A DNA stretch of 36,312 nt from Fidelibacterota bacterium (lineage in GTDB: Bacteria; Fidelibacterota; UBA2242). Location of the stretch: NCBI GenBank assembly GCA_021161185.1, contig JAGHBC010000021.1, positions 1 through 36,312 of the forward strand, written 5' to 3'. The notes under the pieces were generated by a model that saw nothing but the letters and a program-made list of their open reading frames with translations, was not told the origin of the DNA and did no database searches. The first letter of the stretch is position 1, and every line of letters begins with the position of its first letter. Of this stretch, positions 1 through 9,417 are shown one piece after another. The position numbers were made by a program, and so were the translations under genes.

Positions 1-57
1 AAATTTATTGGAATTATGGATATACTTTGTAAATTTCCCCGCCGTAAGGAAAACATT

Positions 58-2286
58 ATGACAAAAAAACTATTGATTGTAGAATCACCGTCCAAAGCCC
101 GCACCATCAAGAAATATCTTGGGGCAGATTTTACCGTTCTGGCGTCGGTCGGTCATATCAGGGACCTGCCGGAAAAGGAATTGGGGATTGATATTGAAAA
201 GGATTTCAAACCCAAATATGTAACCATCAAGGGCAAAACGAAGATCATTCAGCGGTTAAAAGCCGCTGCCAAGGATGCGGATACTATTTACCTGGCGCCG
301 GATCCTGACCGCGAAGGGGAAGCTATTGCCTGGCATATTGCTACTGCTCTAAAAGTCCCCGAGGACCGCATTCTCAGAGTTCTTTTTAATGAGATCACTA
401 AAAGCGGAGTGCAGTATGGGATCAAACATCCCCGCAAAATTGATTTAAGTCTGGTGAATGCTCAGCAAGCCCGGCGAGTCGTTGACCGGCTGGTCGGTTA
501 TCAGGTAAGCCCGGTTTTATGGAAAACGCTTTATCGTGGGCTTAGCGCCGGGCGGGTTCAATCCGTAGCTCTGCGGATTATCTGTGAACGGGAAGCCGAA
601 ATTGACAATTTTGTTGCCAGGGAATTTTGGGATCTGACGGTTGATCTTGAAGCCACGGAAAACCGGCAGTTTAGCGCTAAATGTGTTAAAATTGCCGGGA
701 AAAAGCCGGACATCCCCGATGAAAAAACAGTTCGTCGGCATGAAACAGTTTTAAAAAATGCGACATATATCATTGATTCCGTAAAGGAAAAAGAGGTTTC
801 TAAATCACCGCCGCCGCCCTTTATAACCAGTACGCTCCAGCAGGAAACAACAAGGCGCTTTCACTATCCGGCGACGAAGACGATGAAGATCGCTCAGCAG
901 CTCTATGAAGGGATCGACATTGGTGGCGAACGGGTGGGTTTGATTACCTATATGCGGACCGATTCAGTGCGCATATCCAAGGAAGCCATTGACGGAGTGC
1001 GTGATTTTGTGGCAAAGCGTTTTGGATCGGAATATTTGCCGGACAATCCCAGATATTTTAAGACCAAGAAAAAGAATATCCAGGATGCTCATGAAGGTAT
1101 TCGCCCGACAAGATTTGATCTTTCACCGGACCAGATAGCCGAGCATCTTTCTCCCGAACAAAAGAAACTCTACCAGTTGATCTGGAACCGTTTTGCCGCC
1201 AGCCAGATGGCGCCCGCCCGTTACCGGCAAAAAACCGTTGATGTAAAAGCCGATGTTTATCTTTTCAGGACCGTCAGCAATGATCTTGTATTTGATGGTT
1301 TTCTCAGAACCTGGCGGGAGGAAAAGAAAGAAGAGGTCTCCGGAAAAATCCCGGAGAAACTGACTCAGGGAGAAGAGGTGGCGCTGGTTAAATTAAACAC
1401 CGAACAAAAATTTACCGAACCGCCCTCACGATTCAGCGAAGGAACGTTGATTAAGGAGCTGGACAACCTCGGAATCGGTCGTCCCAGTACTTACGCATCG
1501 ATTGTTTCGACAATATTGACCCGGAAATATGTGGAACGGAAAACCGGAACGCTTATGCCGACCGATTTGGGTAAAACCGTCAATCAGATCTTGGTTCAGA
1601 ATATGCCGGAAATCGTTAATGTGAAATTCACGGCGGAGATGGAAGAGGATCTGGATGATGTTGAAGGCAATAAAAAAGCCTGGCTCGATGTTATCCGGGA
1701 ATTTTATAAACCTTTCAAAGAGTCTTTGGATTCATTTGACACCCAGCGCCAGCAGATCAAGGCAAATCTGCACGAAAAGACCGGCGAAAAATGTGAACTG
1801 TGTGGATCGGAGATGGTTATTAAATGGAGCCGGAATGGAAAATTTATGGCTTGTTCCGGATTCCCGGAATGCCGTAATACCAAGCCTATTTTAGATACAC
1901 CGGCAGAGAATTTACCGGATAAAACATGCCCCAATTGCGATGGCAAAATGATTGTTAAACAGGGTCGATACGGTAAATTCTGGGCCTGTTCCAATTACCC
2001 GAAATGTAAAACTACCGAACCGTTTACGCTGAATATTAATTGCCCGGAGCCCGGTTGTGAGGGCAAACTCGTTGAGAAGAAAACCCGTAAAGGCAAGACC
2101 TTTTACGGATGCAGCGCTTACCCTAATTGTAAATTTGCCACTTGGAACGAACCGGTAGCAAAGGCATGTCCATCATGTAATTTCGGGATTTTAGAGCGTA
2201 AAGAAAGCCGGAGTAAGGGAACGATTATCATTTGCCCGAAATGCAAGACCGAATTTGACGAACAGGATGAACGATTTAAGAAATAG
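58..2286 (+). CDS. topA: DNA topoisomerase I (type IA), with four C-terminal Cys4 zinc-ribbon motifs
   Basis: TOPRIM start KKLLIVESPSKARTIKKYLG, PDPDREGEAIAWH, active-site region GLITYMRTDS, and repeated CxxC zinc motifs at the C terminus. ATG at 58 (MTKKLLIVESPSK) is a better start than 16. Confidence 0.97.
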   Translation: MTKKLLIVESPSKARTIKKYLGADFTVLASVGHIRDLPEKELGIDIEKDFKPKYVTIKGKTKIIQRLKAAAKDADTIYLAPDPDREGEAIAWHIATALKVPEDRILRVLFNEITKSGVQYGIKHPRKIDLSLVNAQQARRVVDRLVGYQVSPVLWKTLYRGLSAGRVQSVALRIICEREAEIDNFVAREFWDLTVDLEATENRQFSAKCVKIAGKKPDIPDEKTVRRHETVLKNATYIIDSVKEKEVSKSPPPPFITSTLQQETTRRFHYPATKTMKIAQQLYEGIDIGGERVGLITYMRTDSVRISKEAIDGVRDFVAKRFGSEYLPDNPRYFKTKKKNIQDAHEGIRPTRFDLSPDQIAEHLSPEQKKLYQLIWNRFAASQMAPARYRQKTVDVKADVYLFRTVSNDLVFDGFLRTWREEKKEEVSGKIPEKLTQGEEVALVKLNTEQKFTEPPSRFSEGTLIKELDNLGIGRPSTYASIVSTILTRKYVERKTGTLMPTDLGKTVNQILVQNMPEIVNVKFTAEMEEDLDDVEGNKKAWLDVIREFYKPFKESLDSFDTQRQQIKANLHEKTGEKCELCGSEMVIKWSRNGKFMACSGFPECRNTKPILDTPAENLPDKTCPNCDGKMIVKQGRYGKFWACSNYPKCKTTEPFTLNINCPEPGCEGKLVEKKTRKGKTFYGCSAYPNCKFATWNEPVAKACPSCNFGILERKESRSKGTIIICPKCKTEFDEQDERFKK

Positions 2287-2304
2287 AAGGGTTTTGAGGA
2301 CTTT

Positions 2305-3786
2305 ATGACAAAACAGGTGAAAAACGAGCAAATGGATAAACTGGGTTCTCTTTGTAAACGCAGAGGATTTATTTTTCAATCCAGTGAGATATACGGTGGT
2401 CTTGCCAGTACCTGGGATTACGGTCCCCTTGGTGTGGAATTAAAACGCCATGTCAAAGACCTCTGGTGGCAGGATATGGTTACCGGCAGGGAAGACGTGG
2501 TTGGTATGGATGCCAGTATTCTGATGCATCCAAAAGTCTGGGAAGCCTCGGGGCATGTTGAAAATTTCCATGATCCCCTGATTGATTGTAAAAGTTGCAA
2601 AACCCGCTTTCGGGCGGATAAAGGCGTTTTCTATTTCAAGTGTTCTGAATGTGATTTGAATTATCGTGTGAACAACGGGCTCCTTGAAACGCAGGATGAG
2701 TTTAAAAAATATTTTGACGCAGATCTCTTTGCCGAGGAACCGGATCACTATAAGAACTCCGATTGCCCTCATTGCGGCGGAAAGGGAACGGTTGACGCTG
2801 AAAAATTAGCCTGTCCAAAGTGCGGCAGTGCCGATTTGTCCGATGCCCGGCAATTTAATCTGATGTTTAAAACTCATTTCGGCGCTTCCGAAGATTCCGC
2901 CAGCGAAGTTTATCTTCGTCCCGAGACGGCACAGGGTATTTTCGTCAATTTTGATAATGTCATCAACACAGTGCGCGTCAAGCTGCCTTTTGGAATCGGG
3001 CAAATCGGGAAAGCCTTTCGTAATGAAATTACCACGGGTAATTTTATTTTCCGGTCCCGGGAATTTGAACAGATGGAGTTGGAATATTTTGTAAAACCCG
3101 AAGAGAGTCAGAAATGGTATGAATATTGGGTCAATGAGCGCTTCAACTGGTATAAAAAATTGGGTGTTCGTGCGGAAAACCTGCGTCTGAGACCTCATGA
3201 AAAAGAGGAACTGGCTCATTACGCCAAAGGTTGCACCGATGTTGAATACAAATTTCCCTTTGGATGGTCTGAATTGGAAGGAATTGCCGACCGGCAGACC
3301 TTTGATTTGGATCAGCATATCAAAGCCAGTGGCAAGAAACTCAGCTATTTCGAAACGGAAACCAACACTCATATCGTTCCGGCGGTTGTGGAAAGTTCAG
3401 CCGGGGTGGATCGTACGATCCTGACGGTTTTAGCCGATGCATACTGGGAAGATGACGAGCATAATCGCGTTGTACTGCGGCTGAACCCCCAACTTGCGCC
3501 GATAAAAGTTGCTATTTTACCGCTGGTTAATCGCGATGGAATGCCGGATATAGCAAAGAATATTTTCTATGATGTTAAGAAGCACATGGCGGCATTTTTC
3601 GATCAGAGCGGCTCAATCGGGAGACGCTACCGCCGCCAGGATGAGGCCGGAACACCCTTTGGTATTACGGTTGATTCCCAGACGCTGGAAGACGGAACAG
3701 TGACTTTGCGGGAGCGCGATACTCTGGAACAGATTCGAATTTCTGGTGATAATGTCGTCAAAGTTCTGAAAGAGAAGATCGCTTAG
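2305..3786 (+). CDS. glyS: Glycyl-tRNA synthetase, homodimeric (class II)
   Basis: LGSLCKRRGFIFQSSEIYGGLASTWDYGPLGVELK, Zn-binding CxxC insert, LRPETAQGIFVNF, and C-terminal anticodon-binding domain. Confidence 0.96.
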   Translation: MTKQVKNEQMDKLGSLCKRRGFIFQSSEIYGGLASTWDYGPLGVELKRHVKDLWWQDMVTGREDVVGMDASILMHPKVWEASGHVENFHDPLIDCKSCKTRFRADKGVFYFKCSECDLNYRVNNGLLETQDEFKKYFDADLFAEEPDHYKNSDCPHCGGKGTVDAEKLACPKCGSADLSDARQFNLMFKTHFGASEDSASEVYLRPETAQGIFVNFDNVINTVRVKLPFGIGQIGKAFRNEITTGNFIFRSREFEQMELEYFVKPEESQKWYEYWVNERFNWYKKLGVRAENLRLRPHEKEELAHYAKGCTDVEYKFPFGWSELEGIADRQTFDLDQHIKASGKKLSYFETETNTHIVPAVVESSAGVDRTILTVLADAYWEDDEHNRVVLRLNPQLAPIKVAILPLVNRDGMPDIAKNIFYDVKKHMAAFFDQSGSIGRRYRRQDEAGTPFGITVDSQTLEDGTVTLRERDTLEQIRISGDNVVKVLKEKIA

Positions 3787-4010
3787 CCTTTGCGTTTGAA
3801 TCAGATAAAACTTTTCTTCGGATGAGTTTTCGTAACCATAATTTGGTTTCTTCATTCGTGTCAGACCATATCTGATAATGCTTCTGCCGGTTTGCGCCAA
3901 AAACAGGTCTCCCAAATTTCTACTTTCAAATTTCAAGTTTCAAGCCGTGATCGGCGCCCAACCAAATTTACTAATAGTTTAATCAACTACGGAGGCGCGG
4001 TTAAAGCCTG

Positions 4011-4166
4011 CTACTGAATGTTATATTTTTTCATTTTATAGTGCAGCATACGTTGGGTGATGCCCAGTGTAGTTTTGCAAATGTTTTTTTCCGTCGTTAC
4101 CAAAGCAGTTGCCAGCTTTGATACATCAGCCCGATTCACCTTTTGAATTGCACGTTTTCTTTTGGG
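4011..4166 (-). pseudogene. C-terminal remnant of a sigma54-dependent (NtrC/NifA-type) activator: Fis-type HTH only
   Basis: Minus-strand translation between stops reads PKRKRAIQKVNRADVSKLATALVTTEKNICKTTLGITQRMLHYKMKKYNIQ*, resembling the terminal Fis HTH (..AxxLGxTxRxLxYKxKKYxI*). No AAA+ or receiver domain precedes it; the upstream part runs into the symporter gene in another frame. Confidence 0.6.
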
Positions 4167-5565
4167 TCAGCACACTGGTCAGAATAATCGCCGCAAATGC
4201 CAATAGATAGCTGACGAATCGCTCCGAAATGATACTGTTCAGCCCGGGTATATTTTTCCAGATGACGGTGCTTATCGATCCGGTTAGCATTCCGCCGATA
4301 GCAGCCTCTTTCGTCATTTTCTTCCAGTAAATCATGCACAACAGTACCGGACCAAAGCTGGCGCCCAGCCCGGACCAGGCATAGGATACCAGCGAAAACA
4401 CCAGATCAGTGGATGTGTACGCCATGACGAATGCGATTATGCCGACGACGATTGTGGACAATCTGCTGATTTTCAATAATTTTTCAGGTGACAGATCTTT
4501 CCTACCGACTTTATGGATAAGGTCTTCGGATATGGCTGATGCCGTTACCAGCAATTGCGAATCTGCTGTGGACATCATCGCCGCCATCGCGCCGGATATC
4601 AGTATCCCGGCAAACCATCCCGGCAACAGACTCGTCGCCATGAACGGCATCAAAAATTCCGGATCGGCAAACTTATCCGCTCCATAAAGGGCTACACCCA
4701 CGATGCCCATGAAAAACGCCCCGAAAAACGCCGGGATTGCCCATGAAAATGCGATTACTCTGCCCCGTTTTATTTCTCTGGAATCTTTAATAGCAATAAA
4801 CCTGGCAAGCAGATGCGGTTGTCCGGTATACCCGAATCCCCAACTCAGTCCGCCAAGCACCGCAAGCAATGCTGTTATCCCGGTTTTTCTCCCGGACAAG
4901 GAAAACATCGCCGGGGATAATTCGGTAAGATAATTGTGATCAGCCTGCGCTAATTCTATTACCCCGACAACCGGTAATATCACCAGTGTTGAAAACATGA
5001 TCATGGATTGGACGACATCTGTCCAGACAACAGCGCGGAATCCACCCAAAATCGTATAAAGCAAAATAATCCCGGCTCCGATAACCATACCCGATAATTG
5101 CGGGATGCCGAAGGTGACATTGAGTACTTTTCCCGCAGCATTGAATTGCGCCGCTACATAAAATATAAAGAAGAATGTGATGATCAGGGTAGAAATGATT
5201 CGCAGCAGTTTCGTTTCATCATTAAAAAAATTGGCGATCAAGTCCGGCAGGGTCAGAGAATCATATTTACCGGCTAATTCCCTTAACGGAACCGCAATGA
5301 ACAGCCAGGAAAAAATGATCCCGGCAAGACATCCGAAAACCGCCCAGATTTCCAGAAATCCCACCGCCAGCGCCGCGCCGGGCAGTCCGATCAGCAACCA
5401 CGCCGACTCACCGCTGGCGCGCTCCGAGAGAGCAATTGCCCAGGCGCCTAACTTCCGGTTGGCGATCAGATAGTCGGCGTGGGTTTTATTCTTACCGGTG
5501 CTTTTCAAACCGATAGACAAAACCACGATCAGATACAGAATAAGTCCGATTAAGATTGAATTCAT
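4126..5565 (-). CDS. Sodium:solute symporter (SSS family, PutP-like)
   Basis: 479 aa polytopic membrane protein; GGFRAVVWTDVVQ, GISGAMAAMMSTADSQLLVTASAISEDL-like core and LGGLSWGFGYTGQPHLLARFIA are SSS family hallmarks. Confidence 0.92.
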   Translation of the reverse strand: MNSILIGLILYLIVVLSIGLKSTGKNKTHADYLIANRKLGAWAIALSERASGESAWLLIGLPGAALAVGFLEIWAVFGCLAGIIFSWLFIAVPLRELAGKYDSLTLPDLIANFFNDETKLLRIISTLIITFFFIFYVAAQFNAAGKVLNVTFGIPQLSGMVIGAGIILLYTILGGFRAVVWTDVVQSMIMFSTLVILPVVGVIELAQADHNYLTELSPAMFSLSGRKTGITALLAVLGGLSWGFGYTGQPHLLARFIAIKDSREIKRGRVIAFSWAIPAFFGAFFMGIVGVALYGADKFADPEFLMPFMATSLLPGWFAGILISGAMAAMMSTADSQLLVTASAISEDLIHKVGRKDLSPEKLLKISRLSTIVVGIIAFVMAYTSTDLVFSLVSYAWSGLGASFGPVLLCMIYWKKMTKEAAIGGMLTGSISTVIWKNIPGLNSIISERFVSYLLAFAAIILTSVLTQKKTCNSKGESG

Positions 5566-5624
5566 CGCGTATCACCATATTTTTTTTTGCCGTCTCTATA
5601 ACCGTAGAAATATAGAAAAGAAAA

Positions 5625-5645
5625 TTCCCGGCTGCAAGCCGGGAA
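5625..5645 (-). terminator. Hairpin with U-rich tail in the 5' region of the symporter gene (terminator or attenuator candidate)
   Basis: Perfect 9-bp stem TTCCCGGCT-GCA-AGCCGGGAA; on the minus strand it is followed by TTTTCTTTTC. It lies about 60 bp upstream of the symporter ATG. Confidence 0.45.
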
Positions 5646-5734
5646 CTCATTGAAAATGAATATAGACCCTACCATTGATCGTAAAAAAATAACTTCTCTG
5701 AATATTCCGCTTGAAATACCTGAAAAAATCAAAT

Positions 5735-5900
5735 AGATTAGGTCGTTATTTTAGATATGGGATTCATACAGGGAAGCTCGTGAAAATCGGGCACAGCCCC
5801 GCTACTGTAACCGGGTACGCTGCTACAAAAACCACGGTTCCGTTACCGGAATTGGAAGGTGTGGCATCGCGGTCGATCCGGAAGTCAGGATACCTGTCTA
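5735..5900 (+). promoter_or_regulatory. Cobalamin (adenosylcobalamin-type) riboswitch
   Basis: Canonical core: GGGAAgcTcGTGaAAATCgGGCaCAGCCCCGCtACTGTaACcgGG ... GAAgtCAGGAtACCtg; located directly upstream of a TonB-dependent receptor gene. Confidence 0.93.
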
Positions 5901-5905
5901 TTCCA

Positions 5906-5942
5906 TTCTAATCTCTTTGCGCGGGCAATAAAAGGATTAGAA
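5906..5942 (+). promoter_or_regulatory. Putative riboswitch expression platform (SD-sequestering hairpin)
   Basis: 8-bp perfect inverted repeat TTCTAATC (5906-5913) / GATTAGAA (5935-5942); the 3' arm overlaps the candidate SD AAAGGA (5931-5936), just before the TTG start at 5945. Confidence 0.6.
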
Positions 5943-5944
5943 AG

Positions 5945-8056
5945 TTGATCAAAAATATTTCCTCAAATTATAAATTCCATATTTATTCCAATATAGTCTT
6001 GATACCGGGGCTATTTCTTCTGCTGTCATTGGGAAATCTGCATAGCAAACCCCTTATTTCCGGAATAGTTACCGACTCGCGGAATAATCCAATCCCCTTC
6101 GTGACAATCCATAATATTTCAACAAATTCATGGTTAACTACGGATGAGAAGGGTGAATTTATCCTATCAACAAAATTTATGGTCGGCGATACGCTGGAAA
6201 TTACCAGGATCGGATATAAAAAAACCAGCGCGGTTATTCCCGTAAACAACTCGGCGATTGTTATCAAGCTTCCTTTAGATCCCGTTGCTTTAAAATCAAT
6301 AGAAGTCAGTGGCAGAAAACCAACCGGTTTGCAACGAACCGATCACTTTGCCGAGATGACAATCTCTCCGCAAATGGGACTGCTTGAGCGTCAACAGATA
6401 TTTTCAGCGATCCCGGGGATTTATATTAAATCTTATGGCGGGGCAGCCGGTGTCAGCACTCTTAGCCTCGATGGGGCTCCGTCATCGCATACAAGCATCA
6501 CATTTGGCGGATTTGACATAACAAATGCTCAAAATGGTCTGTTGGACATTTCTCAACTTCCAATGCCGCTTATGAATAAAATTAGTTATTCGCCCCTTTT
6601 AAACACCAATAATCCCGAATCCGGTAGTTCTGAAGGAAGTATTGAGATTCATCCCGATTTGTCGAAAACCGGTTTTACGATTAGCGCCGGTTCATTTGAA
6701 CATTATTCTCTGTCTGGTACTGCCGACTTCCATTACCAACGATTGAAAGGTCACATTATTATCGGAAAACGGCACGATGGTGGCAATTATCCGGCAACAA
6801 ACCCTGTTTCAAATTCAATTAATAAGAGACAAAATAATAAATTTAGTCAGCAATTTATCGCCTCAAGCTTATTAATAACCACCAGCCGGCGATCCTTTTT
6901 GCGTTTCTTGGCGCTAAGTACGCAGCAGGAGAGAGGCATTGCCGGACTGGTATGGTCGCCGACTCCTGACGCCAAACGCAACGACTTACTTCAAATGATC
7001 GGCTCGAAATTCGGCTGGACGAACAGGCTTGGATACGGCTATTCACAATTCCTGTTCCGTCAATCGAAAGATCATTATGTTAATCCGCAAAATTACATTG
7101 ATACTCGTCATACCTTACAAACGTACCAACTTCTGATCAAACAATTTGGACAGTTGAGCGATAATCTTGATTTATTGGTTTACTTGGAATCGAAATATGA
7201 TTATATAAATAGTTCTTCCACAGATATACATGATAAAATCAGTTATAAGGCGGTTGTGTCGTTAACCTACCGGCTATTTGATCATTTGTCAATCCTTCCG
7301 GGTTATATGTATAATCATTCTCCCGATAACTATTCAAAATCCGACTATGACCTCAGGTGCCAGCTTCATTTGATGGATAATAAAACTAATTTTTATATAA
7401 ACGTCGGGAATTTTTATCGTTTTCCTAACTTTAATGATCTTTACTGGCAGCCCGGAGGAAATCCAAATTTAAAACCGGAAAGCACCCAAAAGATTGCTAT
7501 TGGTACAGACATAACGCCTTTGAAAAATATAACTTTCAGCGCTTTAGCCTTTTCAAAAGAGAGTCGAAATCTTATACTATGGACGCCTTTGCAATCCTAC
7601 TGGCAGCCCAAAAACATCCGCCAGTCTGTCAGAAAAGGCTACAAATTTATAATAAACTGGAATAGCCGCCGATTCCCGGTCTCCGGCAATTTTCACTACA
7701 GTTACAACATTTCTGAAGACAGAACGCCCGGTGATTATTATAAAAAACCGCTCCGCTATGCTCCGAAACATTCTTCATCTTTTTCGTTGACCTGGCGCCC
7801 TTCGCAATTTTTATTTCACTTTCAACTTAATCATGTTGGCAAACGAATCGCTATGTACAGCTGGCCGGAAGATATCGCGCTAAAAGCATATAATGATATT
7901 TCGTTCAGTTCATCTTATACTTGGGACAAGCGGTTTGGCGCCTTGATCTTTACCGCTGCTGTCACCAATCTGATGGATACAGCCTATGCGACTTTATTGG
8001 GTTATCCGGAGCCGGGACGGTCATTCCGATTAACTATGACGTATGAATTTAATTAA
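5945..8056 (+). CDS. TonB-dependent outer-membrane receptor with N-terminal carboxypeptidase-like regulatory domain, probable cobalamin receptor (BtuB-like)
   Basis: Signal-like N terminus, ISGIVTDSRNNPIPFVTIHN..TTDEKGEF regulatory domain, plug-like region (FSAIPGIYIKSYGGAAGVSTLSLDG), beta-strand-rich barrel with ..YWQPGGNPNLKPESTQKI; downstream of a B12 riboswitch. TTG start. Confidence 0.88.
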   Translation: MIKNISSNYKFHIYSNIVLIPGLFLLLSLGNLHSKPLISGIVTDSRNNPIPFVTIHNISTNSWLTTDEKGEFILSTKFMVGDTLEITRIGYKKTSAVIPVNNSAIVIKLPLDPVALKSIEVSGRKPTGLQRTDHFAEMTISPQMGLLERQQIFSAIPGIYIKSYGGAAGVSTLSLDGAPSSHTSITFGGFDITNAQNGLLDISQLPMPLMNKISYSPLLNTNNPESGSSEGSIEIHPDLSKTGFTISAGSFEHYSLSGTADFHYQRLKGHIIIGKRHDGGNYPATNPVSNSINKRQNNKFSQQFIASSLLITTSRRSFLRFLALSTQQERGIAGLVWSPTPDAKRNDLLQMIGSKFGWTNRLGYGYSQFLFRQSKDHYVNPQNYIDTRHTLQTYQLLIKQFGQLSDNLDLLVYLESKYDYINSSSTDIHDKISYKAVVSLTYRLFDHLSILPGYMYNHSPDNYSKSDYDLRCQLHLMDNKTNFYINVGNFYRFPNFNDLYWQPGGNPNLKPESTQKIAIGTDITPLKNITFSALAFSKESRNLILWTPLQSYWQPKNIRQSVRKGYKFIINWNSRRFPVSGNFHYSYNISEDRTPGDYYKKPLRYAPKHSSSFSLTWRPSQFLFHFQLNHVGKRIAMYSWPEDIALKAYNDISFSSSYTWDKRFGALIFTAAVTNLMDTAYATLLGYPEPGRSFRLTMTYEFN

Positions 8057-8075
8057 ATAAAAGAAAGGACTTACA

Positions 8076-9125
8076 ATGAAAAAATTTGGTTTTGTTTTGC
8101 TGACATTTCTGATAGTTTCGATTTTTATAATCAGCTGCTCTGATAACCCTGTCAAAAGTGAAGGGTCGGATGGTGAATTGATAAACGCGTTTGTGCTTTG
8201 CGAAGGCAATTTTAACAGCACGAATGCATCGCTGTGGTCAATCAATTCCGATCATTCCGCCATAAACGGCCCAATTTACTGGGATCCGGCTGTTAATCCT
8301 CTCGGCGATACCGGTCAATCACTGAAGATTCATAATAACAAGCTGTATATTGTGATGAATAATTCCAACACGATAGAGATTGCCGATATTTCAGATGGAT
8401 TCCAATATGAAAATACGATCGAGGTACCCTTTGCCGGTCCCCGGGATATTGAAATTATCGATAATATCGCCTATATATCCTGTTGGTATTTAAATGGAAT
8501 TCTTCTTGTTGATTTATCAACCCAAACTTTCATCGATACTTTAATGGTCGACGGCTTACCGGAAGATTTGCTTTACTTTAACGATAAATTATACGCTTCC
8601 ATAACCATGAATTCCAACTGGACCTCGGCGGACAAAGTGATTGCGATTGACGTTTCAGGTGCAGAACCGGTGATTACGGAGACTTTTACCGTTGTTAGCG
8701 GACCGGGACAACTTTTGGGGTATCAATCCGATCTTTATGTAGCCAGTACATACTACGACGATAACTGGAATACTTATGCAGGAAACTCAAGAATTAATTT
8801 ACAAACGGGTCAGGTCTCTAAGATGGATTTTGGGATTAATTTTCAATTTGGTGCCGATTTAACCCTTTTGAATGATAAGATTTACAGAGTCTATAACGGT
8901 GGTGCCTGCCCTGTAACTGAATCCCTTACAATGGACACCCTAAATCAAATCGGTCATTACAACAATATTTATTCAATGGCGTCTAATAACGATTTATTAT
9001 ACTTCGGCTTAAGCGATTATATTGCCCCTGATAATATAACTATTGTCAATCAAAACGGAACCGAATTGGCAAATTTCCAGGTAGGGGCATGCCCGGGCGC
9101 CTTTGCCTTTTATAACGAAAATTAA
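8076..9125 (+). CDS. Beta-propeller surface lipoprotein, BtuG/YncE/DUF5074-like
   Basis: Lipobox-like IISC at the N terminus; repeated propeller blades (GQSLKIHNNKLYIVMNNSNTIEIADI, GPRDIEIIDNIAYISCWYLNGILLVDLST, LPEDLLYFNDKLYASIT); 19 bp downstream of the B12-riboswitch-controlled receptor. Confidence 0.72.
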   Translation: MKKFGFVLLTFLIVSIFIISCSDNPVKSEGSDGELINAFVLCEGNFNSTNASLWSINSDHSAINGPIYWDPAVNPLGDTGQSLKIHNNKLYIVMNNSNTIEIADISDGFQYENTIEVPFAGPRDIEIIDNIAYISCWYLNGILLVDLSTQTFIDTLMVDGLPEDLLYFNDKLYASITMNSNWTSADKVIAIDVSGAEPVITETFTVVSGPGQLLGYQSDLYVASTYYDDNWNTYAGNSRINLQTGQVSKMDFGINFQFGADLTLLNDKIYRVYNGGACPVTESLTMDTLNQIGHYNNIYSMASNNDLLYFGLSDYIAPDNITIVNQNGTELANFQVGACPGAFAFYNEN

Positions 9126-9157
9126 AATGGCTCCTTCTCGTTTAGAGCAGGTAATTT

Positions 9158-9417
9158 CGTTCCGCGGGGCTCTGCTCCGGAACGTATTCGTGTAACATAG
9201 AAGGCAGAATAAAAAATAGTGTTCACTATCGCACTATACAGGGGATATTTAGTATAAACCGTTGAAACGGTAGATAGGTGGACTTCCAGGTTATCGAATT
9301 TTACCATTTTAAAACAGGGTGTTGCCTCAATTCCAGAGTTGGTCATATTGGGGCAACACCCGAATTCATTCGGGTGATCAGATACTGTTATCCAACCGGA
9401 TAACCGCTTCAGCGGTT
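9158..9417. repeat. Intergenic island of micro-palindromes
   Basis: Inverted repeats: CGTTCCG/CGGAACG (9158-9184), ACCGTTGAAACGGT (9258-9271), GGGTGTTGCC/GGCAACACCC (9317-9361), CCCGAATTCATTCGGG (9359-9374), AACCGCTTCAGCGGTT (9402-9417). Confidence 0.75.

Noticed and set aside
2806-3372. 188-aa antisense ORF opposite glyS
   Set aside because: Shadow frame of a strongly conserved gene; no recognisable domain.
3613-3936. 107-aa antisense ORF across the glyS 3' end
   Set aside because: Half overlaps glyS; the rest is decayed intergenic sequence with no homology I can recognise.
5711-5911. 66-aa ORF upstream of the TonB-dependent receptor
   Set aside because: Lies wholly over the cobalamin riboswitch; the sequence is explained by the conserved RNA.
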